Below are positions 8,919-17,361 of a stretch of 56,007 nucleotides of DNA, piece after piece (the first letter of the stretch is position 1; every line of letters begins with the position of its first letter). Both the position numbers and the translations under genes were made by a program. Source of the stretch: an uncultured Cyclobacteriaceae bacterium (GTDB taxonomy: Bacteria > Bacteroidota > Bacteroidia > Cytophagales > Cyclobacteriaceae); NCBI GenBank assembly GCA_937146645.1, contig CAKZRQ010000047.1, forward strand, positions 1 through 56,007, given 5' to 3'. The notes beneath the pieces are model-generated. The model was not told where the DNA came from, did no database searches, and saw only the letters and a program-made list of their open reading frames with translations.

Positions 8919-11240
8919 CTATTTCTTTTTTGCGAATCGACCTTTCTTTTTTGGTTCAGGTTGATTTTCGATTATTTCAACTGTTTCAGCGTAAGTCAAA
9001 TCCTCTGCTACTTTGTCCTTTGGAATCTTATAATTCTTTTTGCCAAACTTAATGTAAGGTCCCCAACGCCCATTCAACAGTTGAATGTCAGGGTTTTCAT
9101 CAAAGGTTTTAATATGCTTTTTGGCATCTGCCTCACGCTTTGCCTTAATTAACTCAATCGCCTCATCCTGGGTTACACTGAGTGGGTCATATTCCTTGGG
9201 TAATGATACGAAAGAGCCATCATGCCTGATGTACGGTCCAAAACGGCCGATCGCAGCCACCATTTTCTTATCCTCAAACATACCCACATCCCTTGGAAGC
9301 TTGAAGAGCTCCAAAGCTTCCTCAAGGGTAATATTCTCTATAAACTGACCTTTCTTTAGACTCGCGAATTTCTTGTCTTCATCTTCACTATCTCCGATTT
9401 GAACTAAAGGACCGAATCGACCCAAACGAGCTGTAACAGGTTTTCCATTTTCAGGATGGGTTCCAATCAATCGGCTTGATTTAACATCTTCTCTCGCCAC
9501 CTGCTCGGTCTGCTCGACTTTTGGATGGAACTTACCATAGAAGTTGTCGATCATATCCTGCCAAACAACACCACCGTGTGCGATATCGTCGAACTCCTTT
9601 TCGACACTGGCAGTGAAGTTGAAATCAATCACATTTGGAAAGTGATCCACCAGGAAGTCGTTGACTACCATAGCTATATTTGTAGGGAAAAGCTTATTCT
9701 TCTCAGCTCCAGTGATTTCAGTTTTATTTTCTTCTCTGAACTCACCGTCTGAGATGTGCATCTCCACGTATTTTCTTTCCTTTCCATCTCTGGCTTCTTT
9801 GATCACATATTCCCGTCTCTGTATCGTTGAGATAGTTGGAGCGTATGTAGAAGGTCTGCCTATTCCAAGCTCTTCAAGCTTTTTCACTAAAGATGCTTCT
9901 GTATATCTCGGGGCTGGTCTGGTAAAGGATTCACGGCCCTTCATCTCCACCAAGTCAAGAGTTTCCCCAATTTGAATAGGAGGGAGAATTCCTTTTTCTG
10001 ATTTTTCGTGATCATCTTCCTCTTCATCGGTATCTTCTAGATATACCTTTAAGAAACCTTCAAATTTGATGACCTCACCATGTGCCACCAGCTTTTGAGG
10101 CTGATTGGAAATTCTAATTGTTACGGTAGTCTTTTCTAGCTGAGCATCAGACATTTGAGATGCGATAGCTCTTTTCCAGATTAACTCATAAAGTCTCTGC
10201 TCATTTCTATCGCCTGAAGCCTGATGAGTGGAGAAATTAGTAGGTCTGATGGCTTCGTGAGCCTCCTGTGCACTATCCGATTTACTCTTGTATTTTCTTG
10301 GGTTATGAAAGTCAACTCCGTAAGCAGACTTAATTTCATTTTCCGCTGATGCCATAGCCTCATTTGAGAGGTTAAGGCTGTCCGTTCTCATGTAGGTAAT
10401 CTTTCCTGCCTCATATAATTTTTGAGCAACGGACATAGTCTGCGCTACAGAGAAATACAGCTTTCTACTTGCCTCTTGCTGCAAGGTAGAAGTAGTGAAG
10501 GGCGGGGCAGGAGATTTTTTGGCAGGCTTTTTCTCAAGATTGTCCACAGAGAATTCTGCTTCTAGGCATTTTTTGAGAAACTCTTCTGCTTCTGTTTTGC
10601 TTGGGAACTTCTTTGGAAGTTCAGCCTTAAAGCTTTTTCCATCGGCCTTAAATATGGCGGTAATCTTAAAGCTAGAAACCGCTTCGTGCTTTTCAATTTC
10701 CCTCTCTCGCTCCACAATCAGCCTCACAGCAACCGACTGTACTCTTCCCGCAGAAAGTCCAGTCTTTATTTTCTTCCAAAGAATAGGAGATAGCTCAAAA
10801 CCTACCAGTCGATCTAAAATTCTACGGGCTTGCTGAGCATTGACTAAGTCATAATCAATGCCTCTTGGGTTTTCTATGGCTTTAGAGATCGCATTCTTCG
10901 TAATTTCCCTGAAAACAATCCTCTTTGTTGATTCTTCCTTTAGGTCCAAAACCTCCTTTAAATGCCAGGAAATGGCTTCTCCTTCGCGGTCATCATCACT
11001 AGCCAGGTAGATAGTTTCAGCTTCTTTTGCGAGTTTTTTTAGATTTTTAATGACATCCTTTTTGTCGGCAGTTACCTCGTAAGTGGGGCTGAATTTATTT
11101 TCAATATCTATAGCCTTATCACCCTTCGGGAGATCACGAACATGCCCATATGAAGACACGACTTTGAAGTCCTTTCCAAGGTAACCTTCTATGGTTTTGG
11201 CTTTGGCTGGGGACTCGACTATTACTAGATTTTTTGACAT
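8919..11240 (-). CDS. topA: DNA topoisomerase I (type IA), 773 aa
   Basis: Relaxes negative supercoils by transient single-strand breakage. The N-terminal Toprim domain has VIVESPAKAKTIEGYLG near residue 5 and DDDREGEAI near residue 80. The catalytic tyrosine is Tyr283 in ITYMRTDS. The C-terminus (about 590-745) has Toprim_C-type repeats with the recurring GRFGP[LY] / GRWGPYIK pattern and a basic tail (KKKGRFAKKK) rather than cysteine zinc fingers, as in other Bacteroidota TopA. Length and domain order are normal. It leads a three-gene minus-strand group and has a good Bacteroidota promoter about 45 bp upstream. Confidence 0.97.
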   Translation of the reverse strand: MSKNLVIVESPAKAKTIEGYLGKDFKVVSSYGHVRDLPKGDKAIDIENKFSPTYEVTADKKDVIKNLKKLAKEAETIYLASDDDREGEAISWHLKEVLDLKEESTKRIVFREITKNAISKAIENPRGIDYDLVNAQQARRILDRLVGFELSPILWKKIKTGLSAGRVQSVAVRLIVEREREIEKHEAVSSFKITAIFKADGKSFKAELPKKFPSKTEAEEFLKKCLEAEFSVDNLEKKPAKKSPAPPFTTSTLQQEASRKLYFSVAQTMSVAQKLYEAGKITYMRTDSLNLSNEAMASAENEIKSAYGVDFHNPRKYKSKSDSAQEAHEAIRPTNFSTHQASGDRNEQRLYELIWKRAIASQMSDAQLEKTTVTIRISNQPQKLVAHGEVIKFEGFLKVYLEDTDEEEDDHEKSEKGILPPIQIGETLDLVEMKGRESFTRPAPRYTEASLVKKLEELGIGRPSTYAPTISTIQRREYVIKEARDGKERKYVEMHISDGEFREENKTEITGAEKNKLFPTNIAMVVNDFLVDHFPNVIDFNFTASVEKEFDDIAHGGVVWQDMIDNFYGKFHPKVEQTEQVAREDVKSSRLIGTHPENGKPVTARLGRFGPLVQIGDSEDEDKKFASLKKGQFIENITLEEALELFKLPRDVGMFEDKKMVAAIGRFGPYIRHDGSFVSLPKEYDPLSVTQDEAIELIKAKREADAKKHIKTFDENPDIQLLNGRWGPYIKFGKKNYKIPKDKVAEDLTYAETVEIIENQPEPKKKGRFAKKK

Positions 11241-11283
11241 AAGTGAGGATTTATGTTCCTTGATTTTGGCTTAAAGAACAAGC

Positions 11284-11315
11284 CAAAAATAGATGGCATT
11301 GTTTTCTCCTCCAAA
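11284..11315 (-). promoter_or_regulatory. Putative sigma-A promoter of topA
   Basis: Read on the minus strand this is TTTG, a 20-base spacer, then TATTTTTG, which fits the Bacteroidota consensus TTTG-N19-TANNTTTG (the consensus is established; the match here is by eye). Transcription would start near 11277, giving a leader of about 37 bases to the topA ATG. Confidence 0.6.
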
Positions 11316-11362
11316 TTAATAATTCCATTGAGGAGTGAATTGGAGGAGTTTTTGAGGTAGAA

Positions 11363-11857
11363 ATGGGAGAAAATTTGATACTCAAAAAGGTGAAAAAACT
11401 ATACTTATTAAGGCATGGTGAAGCAGGTTTTGCGAGGACGTCTGACTTCAACAGGGAGCTTACTAGCAATGGTATTAACCAACTTATTGAGCTGACCATA
11501 GCGGTGTCCAAGGAAGTACAGAGTATTGATTTTTTGCTTTGCTCCACAGCCCAAAGGACGAGGCAAACTGCTCAGGTAATCGAAGAAGGAATATCTATTC
11601 TTGAGAAAGAATATCGCCAAGAAATCTATTCAGGCAAACTGAAAGATATGGTCCTAATGATTGAGGAGCTACCTGAAGATTGCAACTCTTGCCTGCTGGT
11701 AGGACACAACCCTATTATTTCTTTATTGCTTGCACAACTTACTGGCGCTGATTATAAAAATATGGCTCCGGGGACTATGGCCGCATTACAACTTGAGGTG
11801 TTGGAGTGGAGGATGATTGGAATGGATACTTGTTCCATCCATTGGATAAAAAATTAA
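11363..11857 (+). CDS. SixA-like histidine phosphatase, 164 aa
   Basis: Histidine phosphatase superfamily (branch 1, SixA-like). The catalytic LRHGEAG motif holds the nucleophilic His at about residue 18, a conserved Arg follows in STAQRTRQTA near residue 70, and the second His appears in LVGHNP near residue 114. SixA dephosphorylates phosphohistidine proteins in E. coli; the partner here is unknown. The ATG used gives MGENLILKKVKKLYLL; an in-frame GTG at 11393 would start right at VKKLYLL, which is closer to the usual family N-terminus, so the true start may be ten codons later. Single gene, divergent from topA and ended by a strong terminator. Confidence 0.88.
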   Translation: MGENLILKKVKKLYLLRHGEAGFARTSDFNRELTSNGINQLIELTIAVSKEVQSIDFLLCSTAQRTRQTAQVIEEGISILEKEYRQEIYSGKLKDMVLMIEELPEDCNSCLLVGHNPIISLLLAQLTGADYKNMAPGTMAALQLEVLEWRMIGMDTCSIHWIKN

Positions 11858-11895
11858 AGGCTCTCCAAACCAGGAGAGCCTCTTTCTATTTTTTT
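11858..11895. terminator. Bidirectional terminator between convergent genes
   Basis: Perfect 9 bp stem AGGCTCTCC / GGAGAGCCT with loop AAACCA, directly after the SixA-like stop codon. T-rich sequence follows on the plus strand, and A-rich sequence precedes it so that the minus-strand transcript of the DUF1080 gene also ends in a U tract. Confidence 0.85.
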
Positions 11896-11898
11896 AGA

Positions 11899-12669
11899 TT
11901 AAAAATCAGTATCTGGCCCTTTGAGCTTCATTTCTTTAATCCAAATGTTTCTATACATCACATCGTAGCCTTCAGCCTGAAGTTTAAGACCACCAGGTCG
12001 ATCTGTTATTCCTTTTCCTCCGTCATTACCACCATCAAGCCCTGAATTAGGTCCTCCCCATACCTGTTGAATTTCTTTGTCTTCATGGATTTTCACACCA
12101 TTGAAATAAACGGTTGCTCTTGGTTTCTCAACTAATTTACCATCCTTGAACCGGGCAGCTCTAAACATGATGTCGTAAGAATTCCACTTTCCCACTCCAT
12201 TGTAGGCCTCTTCTGAGGGAAGATGCTCGTTAATCAAAGCAGCCATTCCATGCAGCCCATAATCACCGTCGAGAATTTGAACCTCATATCTATTTTGTAA
12301 ATACACTCCGGAGTTTCCACCTTCTTCATTAATGAGGAATTCAACATGGGCTCGAAAATCAGTGAATTTATCCTTTGTTACAATATCGGCTGCACCATAA
12401 AGTCCGCCTTTTGCAGCAGGGTCATTACTGCTGATCACCGCGTCACCGGTTTCGGGATCCTTGGCGTCAAGCCATTTTATGGGCATTTCGGTAGAAAACC
12501 TTGGGCCTTCCCAATACTCCCAATGTTCGTTAAGCATCTCACGGCTTCCATCCAAGTAAACTTTAGCACCTTTAATTGGCTCTGCTCCCACACCTATTTG
12601 GCTAAAAGCTGGGACACAAAGTGCCGCAAGAGAAATAGATAATAGTAATTTTTGAAAATCAGATTTCAT
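11899..12669 (-). CDS. Secreted DUF1080 (3-keto-disaccharide hydrolase-type) protein, 256 aa
   Basis: DUF1080 / 3-keto-disaccharide hydrolase family, a concanavalin-like beta-sandwich fold. I chose the ATG at 12669 because it opens a proper signal peptide (MKSDFQKLLLSISLAALCVPAFSQ); a longer in-frame extension to 12822 has no signal character and would run across the divergent gene's start. Family features include the EYWEGPRFSTE start region, GDAVI near 90, DFRAHVEFLIN near 115, EEGGNSGVYLQNRYEVQILD near 130 and PGGLKLQAEG near 230. Members bind or hydrolyse sugars or act in carbohydrate degradation; the substrate here is unknown. Convergent with SixA-like, sharing its terminator. Confidence 0.88.
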   Translation of the reverse strand: MKSDFQKLLLSISLAALCVPAFSQIGVGAEPIKGAKVYLDGSREMLNEHWEYWEGPRFSTEMPIKWLDAKDPETGDAVISSNDPAAKGGLYGAADIVTKDKFTDFRAHVEFLINEEGGNSGVYLQNRYEVQILDGDYGLHGMAALINEHLPSEEAYNGVGKWNSYDIMFRAARFKDGKLVEKPRATVYFNGVKIHEDKEIQQVWGGPNSGLDGGNDGGKGITDRPGGLKLQAEGYDVMYRNIWIKEMKLKGPDTDF

Positions 12670-12768
12670 TTTTTGACTGGGTTTCTTAACAATAGTCAGT
12701 AATTTAAGTCTAGAGTGATGATTTTTGAAGGATTGAGTAATTTTAATTAAAACCAATTTTTTTAACGC

Positions 12769-13665
12769 ATGAAATGGCAAGGTAGACGGAAAAGTACCAA
12801 TGTGGATGACCGAAGAGGTCAAAGTGCCAGAGGAGGAGGTGGTGGATTTAATCCTATGTTGATAGGGCCATTGATTAAAATCCTTTTCTCAAAGACTGGA
12901 TTAGTGATCGTTGGAATAGTTCTGGCTATTTCATTTTTCACAGGAACTAACCCACTGTCCTTTCTAGGAAATTTTATCGGTAACTCAGGAGTAGCATCTG
13001 AAGAAGCCTCGAATTACAAGCCAACAGCAGAAGAAGAAATGATGGCAGATTTTTGTGCTACTATTTTATACGATACGGAAGTGGTTTGGAGTAGCCTGAT
13101 TGATAATTATGAGGAGCCTACCTTGGTTTTATTCACTAATTCAGTCTCTTCTGCTTGTGGTATGGCATCCAGTGCTTCAGGTCCCTTTTATTGTCCTGCG
13201 GACAAAAAACTTTATATCGATGTAAGCTTTTTTAAAGAAATGGAAACCAAGCTGAATGCCCCTGGCGACTTTGCCTGGGCTTATGTAATAGCCCACGAAG
13301 TAGGACATCACGTTCAAAACCTAATGGGTATTACTGATGAAATGCAAAGAATCCGAAGGCAGGTAACGGTTAAAGAATACAATGAGTATTCTGTCAAACT
13401 TGAACTTCAAGCAGATTTTCTAGCAGGAGTTTGGGCTCATCACAGCCAAAAATCGGCAGCCATGATGGAAAAGGGTGATTTGGAGGAAGCCCTAAATGCA
13501 GCGAATGCTATTGGTGATGATAGGTTACAGAGAATGTCAACGGGTCGCGTAATCCCCGATTCCTTCACTCACGGTACCTCAAAACAAAGGATGAAGTGGT
13601 TTTCAAAGGGGTTTGCTACTGGAGACCTGAAGCAAGGAGATACATTTAATGCCAAAGATCTTTAG
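12769..13665 (+). CDS. YpfJ-type neutral zinc metallopeptidase, membrane anchored, 298 aa
   Basis: The protein opens with a basic, Gly-rich cytoplasmic tail (residues 1-28, including five consecutive Gly), then hydrophobic segments at about 30-40 and 43-57 that anchor it, and a long extracytoplasmic domain. The zinc-binding HExxH is H176-E177...H180 in AHEVGHHVQN, and a downstream ELQADFLAGVWAH motif near residue 220 supplies the third ligand (Glu) typical of this family (KPN_02809/YpfJ, putative neutral zinc peptidases). Two cysteines flanking the A-S-S-A-S-G segment near 130-142 may form a disulfide. Substrates are unknown. It converges on the Nramp gene with a 7 bp gap and no terminator. 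Confidence 0.9.
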   Translation: MKWQGRRKSTNVDDRRGQSARGGGGGFNPMLIGPLIKILFSKTGLVIVGIVLAISFFTGTNPLSFLGNFIGNSGVASEEASNYKPTAEEEMMADFCATILYDTEVVWSSLIDNYEEPTLVLFTNSVSSACGMASSASGPFYCPADKKLYIDVSFFKEMETKLNAPGDFAWAYVIAHEVGHHVQNLMGITDEMQRIRRQVTVKEYNEYSVKLELQADFLAGVWAHHSQKSAAMMEKGDLEEALNAANAIGDDRLQRMSTGRVIPDSFTHGTSKQRMKWFSKGFATGDLKQGDTFNAKDL

Positions 13666-13672
13666 AAAGGTC

Positions 13673-14893
13673 TTAAGTAAAAACCAAAGTCACACTCTTA
13701 ATTCCAAGTGCTAGGGTCAAAAGCCAGATGATTATTCCGATTATGATACCCTGCTTTTTCGTAGCGTAATTCCCGAGAATTCCTTTTTGGGCTGAAAGCC
13801 AAAGTATCCAAGCGCTTACCAAAGGCAGTAAAATCCCATTTGCTAGCTGAGCGGTGACGATTAATTGAATAGGGGTGATACCGATAGATGAAAAGGTGAT
13901 CCCAAGAAGTACTGTTGTGATCATGACCCATCTCATGGGTTTCGAAGAAATCTCTTGATTCCATCCAAAAAGTCCGCATACCACGAGTCCCGTAGCCAAG
14001 GGAGCAGTGATAGAAGAAGTAATTCCTGCTCCGAATAAGCCAATTGCCGTTAAGAATTTTGCCGCTGGCCCAAGGGTTAGTTCCAATCCTTTGGAAAGGT
14101 CAACTGCGGATCGGATCTCCTCACTAGGATTAGAAGCACCAACTACGATAATTGCCATGGACACAATTCCTCCGAGAATAACCGAAATCCAGATGTCTTT
14201 TCGCATAGCGCCTATTTCCTCCGATCGCTTCCATCTATTCTTTGCCAGACTTGCATAGAGAAAAAGGTTATAAGGAACCACAGTCGTACCAATCAGTGAT
14301 GCGATAAGGAGGATGTTTTCAGAGTTTATACTTGGGACAAAGCCTTCAGCTAGTGATGAAAGATCAGGCAGAACCCAAAATGCAGTTATCAGAAATGAAA
14401 TGGAAAGCATGATTACAAGCCCTGTCAGCACCTTCTGCAAGGTTTTAAATGAGCCGAACCAGAGCAAAAATAGCGTGAAGACTCCAACGAAGAGATTCAC
14501 TGGAGTTAATTCAAAACTTCCTGGAATTAAATCTTCTGCCTCATAGATCACCTCTAATCCTAACGCAGCCCCAGTTAAATTTCCAGATTCATACGCTGCA
14601 TTTCCAATTCCAATCGCCAGTAAAACAAGCGGCAGAGCAAACCATTTCAATAAAGCTCCTAGATCAGAATCCTTGAGAATTTGGCTCAAATCCTTTCTCG
14701 TAACTACTCCAAGACGACCGGAAGCCTCTTGAAGGAAGCCTGTAATCAAAATGGAAATTAGCATCGCCCAAAGCAGGCTATATCCCCAGTTGACACCTGC
14801 CAAAGTGCAAACAGTGACCGTTCCGGGACCGATAAACGCCGCCGCTACTATGGGTCCTGGACCAATGGATTTAAAAATATTCCTGAGGTTCAA
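13673..14893 (-). CDS. Nramp-superfamily transporter lacking the canonical metal-site residues, 406 aa
   Basis: A polytopic membrane protein (about 11 segments) with the Nramp fold pattern: GPGPIVAAAF then a second GPG at TM1, a Gly-Tyr-x-Leu-Leu-Trp after it, and a broken TM6. The metal-binding signatures are changed: the TM1 DPGN motif is G22-P-G-T25, and the TM6 MPHN motif reads V206-P-Y-N209. In studied Nramps Asp, Asn and Met of these motifs coordinate Mn2+/Fe2+. All three are replaced here, so classical Mn/Fe transport is doubtful, although a related Gly-Pro-Gly clade exists among bacterial Nramp homologues. Not part of an operon that would reveal the substrate. Confidence 0.8.
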   Translation of the reverse strand: MNLRNIFKSIGPGPIVAAAFIGPGTVTVCTLAGVNWGYSLLWAMLISILITGFLQEASGRLGVVTRKDLSQILKDSDLGALLKWFALPLVLLAIGIGNAAYESGNLTGAALGLEVIYEAEDLIPGSFELTPVNLFVGVFTLFLLWFGSFKTLQKVLTGLVIMLSISFLITAFWVLPDLSSLAEGFVPSINSENILLIASLIGTTVVPYNLFLYASLAKNRWKRSEEIGAMRKDIWISVILGGIVSMAIIVVGASNPSEEIRSAVDLSKGLELTLGPAAKFLTAIGLFGAGITSSITAPLATGLVVCGLFGWNQEISSKPMRWVMITTVLLGITFSSIGITPIQLIVTAQLANGILLPLVSAWILWLSAQKGILGNYATKKQGIIIGIIIWLLTLALGIKSVTLVFT

Positions 14894-14968
14894 AAGAGTG
14901 ATTTTTCGAAAAATAGAGATTTATGGTACAATCTCTGTTTTATCAGATCGAATTGTAAATCTTTACTT

Positions 14969-15982
14969 ATGCTGAAAAAGATTCTAAAGGTTGTTCTTTT
15001 CTTGATTCTAGCCATCGTGTTCTTTTTAATGACGCTTTATCGGCCAGATCTTACTCCTGATTATATCGAAGGTAAGTATGAAACGCCTGAATCTATTTTT
15101 TTGGATATAGATGGACAGAAAGTTCATCTTCGATTAGTGGGGGAAGGGGAACCTGTATTTCTGATTCATGGAAGCTTTTCATCTCTTCATACCTGGGATG
15201 TTTGGCAGAAAGAAATGAGTCCATATTTCTTGACCATATCCATCGATTTGCCTGGTCATGGTTTGACGGGCCCAAGTGAAGAAAAGCGGTATTCTGTGAA
15301 AGATTACAGCATTTTGATTCAGAAGATCACTGATAAGTTGGATTTGGAAAGCTTCCATCTGGCCGGAAATTCAATGGGTGGCGCTGTTGCCATGCAGGTA
15401 GCTAGTGATAATCCTTCCATGGTGAGATCACTGAATCTGGTCAATTCCGCTTCGGCCCCAAGAAAAGCTGTAGAACCAAGGAAATTGGAAAATGGAGAAG
15501 AACCGAAAAGAGATGAGATCTTCATTTTTAAGCTAGCTCGTAACCCAGTGTTTTCTAAACTTCTTCTTAAGTGTACCCCGAAGTTTCTATTCAAAATGAA
15601 TATGGAACAGGTTTATTTTGATCAGGAAAAGATATCTGAGGAAGTGCTGGATCGGTACTATGAGCTCATGCTTCGAGAAGGAAATAGACAGGCTACTTTA
15701 GATCGTCTCCTAGGGGCAAGGGGTGCAGATATTGATTTTGAAAAATTGAGGATGCCCACATTGATTACCTGGGGAAAGCATGACAATTGGATTCCGTTGA
15801 GCAATGGCAGAGCTCTTGAGGAAACTATTCCCGGGTCAAAATTGAAGGTATTTGAAAATGCGGGGCATGTCCCGATGGAGGAGATCCCGACGGAATCTGT
15901 CGCAGAATATCTAGCTTTTTTGGGCGTAGAGGTCAGAAACGATTACTTTTCGGGCCCACAATTGATCTCTTCTAATGAGTGA
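14969..15982 (+). CDS. Membrane-anchored alpha/beta hydrolase, 337 aa
   Basis: An alpha/beta-hydrolase with an N-terminal hydrophobic anchor (residues 5-23). Oxyanion-hole region is LIHGSFSSLHTWD near 65, nucleophile Ser135 lies in GNSMGG, catalytic Asp is in WGKHDNW (near 272), and catalytic His is in NAGHVPMEE (near 298). The sequence belongs to the broad hydrolase/esterase/haloperoxidase-like group; the substrate is unknown. Its stop overlaps the rmuC start by 8 bp, so the two genes are translationally coupled, which does not by itself imply a common function. It is divergent from the Nramp homologue. Confidence 0.9.
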   Translation: MLKKILKVVLFLILAIVFFLMTLYRPDLTPDYIEGKYETPESIFLDIDGQKVHLRLVGEGEPVFLIHGSFSSLHTWDVWQKEMSPYFLTISIDLPGHGLTGPSEEKRYSVKDYSILIQKITDKLDLESFHLAGNSMGGAVAMQVASDNPSMVRSLNLVNSASAPRKAVEPRKLENGEEPKRDEIFIFKLARNPVFSKLLLKCTPKFLFKMNMEQVYFDQEKISEEVLDRYYELMLREGNRQATLDRLLGARGADIDFEKLRMPTLITWGKHDNWIPLSNGRALEETIPGSKLKVFENAGHVPMEEIPTESVAEYLAFLGVEVRNDYFSGPQLISSNE

Positions 15983-17210
15983 TTTCTTGCTTGTTGCAAT
16001 TCTTGTTTTCCAGATTCTGATCCTTGCTGTGATACTTTTGAGGTCAAGGGACAATCAATCTCAAAAGCGAATGAACGAGGATTTTGCCTTGCTTCGCACA
16101 GAGATGAGCGCTGAAATCGCCTCCTTAAGAAAAGAATCGCAAAGCAATCTTACCCAGCAGTTTTCTCTGATTTTCGAAAATCTTGATCGTAACTCCCGAA
16201 ATCAGTCGGATGGACTGAAAGAATTTGGTAAGCTGTTTAAAGAGAATGTTGAATCACTTAATAAACTCCAAAAAGAGAAGTTTTCTGAATTGAATTTTAA
16301 TCAGAAAGAACTTCTTTCTTCTACTGAAATACGGTTAGAAAAAATTCGTGAAACGGTCGACGAAAAGCTACAAAAGACTTTAGAGTCCAGGCTTGGGCAA
16401 TCTTTTGAAATGGTCAATAAGCAGCTTCAAGCCGTACAGCAAGGACTTGGTGAAATGCAGAATTTGGCGCAGGGAGTAGGGGACTTGAAGAAGGTTTTAA
16501 CCAATGTAAAATCCCGTGGTATGCTGGGAGAGTTTCAGCTTCAGGCCATTTTGGAAAATGTGATGAGCCCTGAACAATATCTGGTCAATACAGCTGTCAT
16601 TCCTAATGGGAAAGAACGTGTGGAATTCGCGATCAAAATGCCTGGAGATGATCATTCTGTACTTTTGCCTATTGATTCTAAATTTCCACAGGAGTCCTAT
16701 TTACGTCTTGTGGATGCTTATGAAAGTTCTGATAATCAATTGATTAATTCGAGTAGGATAGAGCTTTTTCAGGCAGTCAAAAAAGCAGCAATGGATATCC
16801 GTCAAAAGTATATTCAGCCTCCTTACTCCACTGACTTTGGTCTTTTGTTTTTACCCATGGAAAGTCTGTATGCTGAACTTTTGCGTGAGCCGGGTTTTAT
16901 TCAGAAAATCCAGATTGATTATCAGGTGGTGATCACAGGGCCAACCACCTTGACGGCATTGCTGAATAGCCTACAAATGGGTTTCAAAACTTTGGCCATT
17001 CAAAAGAGGAGCTCGGAGGTTTGGCAGATCTTAGGAGCTGTCAAGACCGAATTTTCTAAGTTTGGTGATCTCCTGGACAAGACTCAGAAGAAGCTGGAGG
17101 CCAATTCTGAATTAGATAAGCTTATTGGAACCCGAACAAGGGTGATTCAGCGAAAGCTTAAAGATGTTCAAGAATTGACTGAAGATGACCGATCTAAGCT
17201 TTTAGATTGA
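15975..17210 (+). CDS. rmuC: DNA recombination protein RmuC, 411 aa
   Basis: Typical RmuC: N-terminal membrane anchor (residues 3-22), a long coiled coil rich in Glu, Lys, Leu and Gln (about 30-175), then the RmuC domain (about 180-395) with GMLGEFQLQAILENVM, the LPIDSKFPQESY motif and the GLLFLPMESLYAELLR stretch. The domain is related to PD-(D/E)xK nucleases and limits inversion of short inverted repeats in E. coli. Length is normal. It is the second gene of a pair with the alpha/beta hydrolase. The ~150 bp to trkA holds a possible weak promoter (TTTTTG with TATCCTTG 17 bases later). Confidence 0.93.
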   Translation: MSDFLLVAILVFQILILAVILLRSRDNQSQKRMNEDFALLRTEMSAEIASLRKESQSNLTQQFSLIFENLDRNSRNQSDGLKEFGKLFKENVESLNKLQKEKFSELNFNQKELLSSTEIRLEKIRETVDEKLQKTLESRLGQSFEMVNKQLQAVQQGLGEMQNLAQGVGDLKKVLTNVKSRGMLGEFQLQAILENVMSPEQYLVNTAVIPNGKERVEFAIKMPGDDHSVLLPIDSKFPQESYLRLVDAYESSDNQLINSSRIELFQAVKKAAMDIRQKYIQPPYSTDFGLLFLPMESLYAELLREPGFIQKIQIDYQVVITGPTTLTALLNSLQMGFKTLAIQKRSSEVWQILGAVKTEFSKFGDLLDKTQKKLEANSELDKLIGTRTRVIQRKLKDVQELTEDDRSKLLD

Positions 17211-17361
17211 GAATTTTTAAGAATTGTTAAATATCACTATCCCGTGAAATTTTTGTACTCCTTTCCGGGTTTTATCCTTGAAATCAAAAAGAAACACTTC
17301 AAAGTCTAATTGACATTCAGAAAGATGTTAATTTTGACTTCGAAACAGCCTTTAAACCTAA

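Noticed and set aside
12670..12822. N-terminal extension of the DUF1080 protein
   Set aside because: It would place the Sec signal peptide internally and overlap the start of the divergent peptidase gene.
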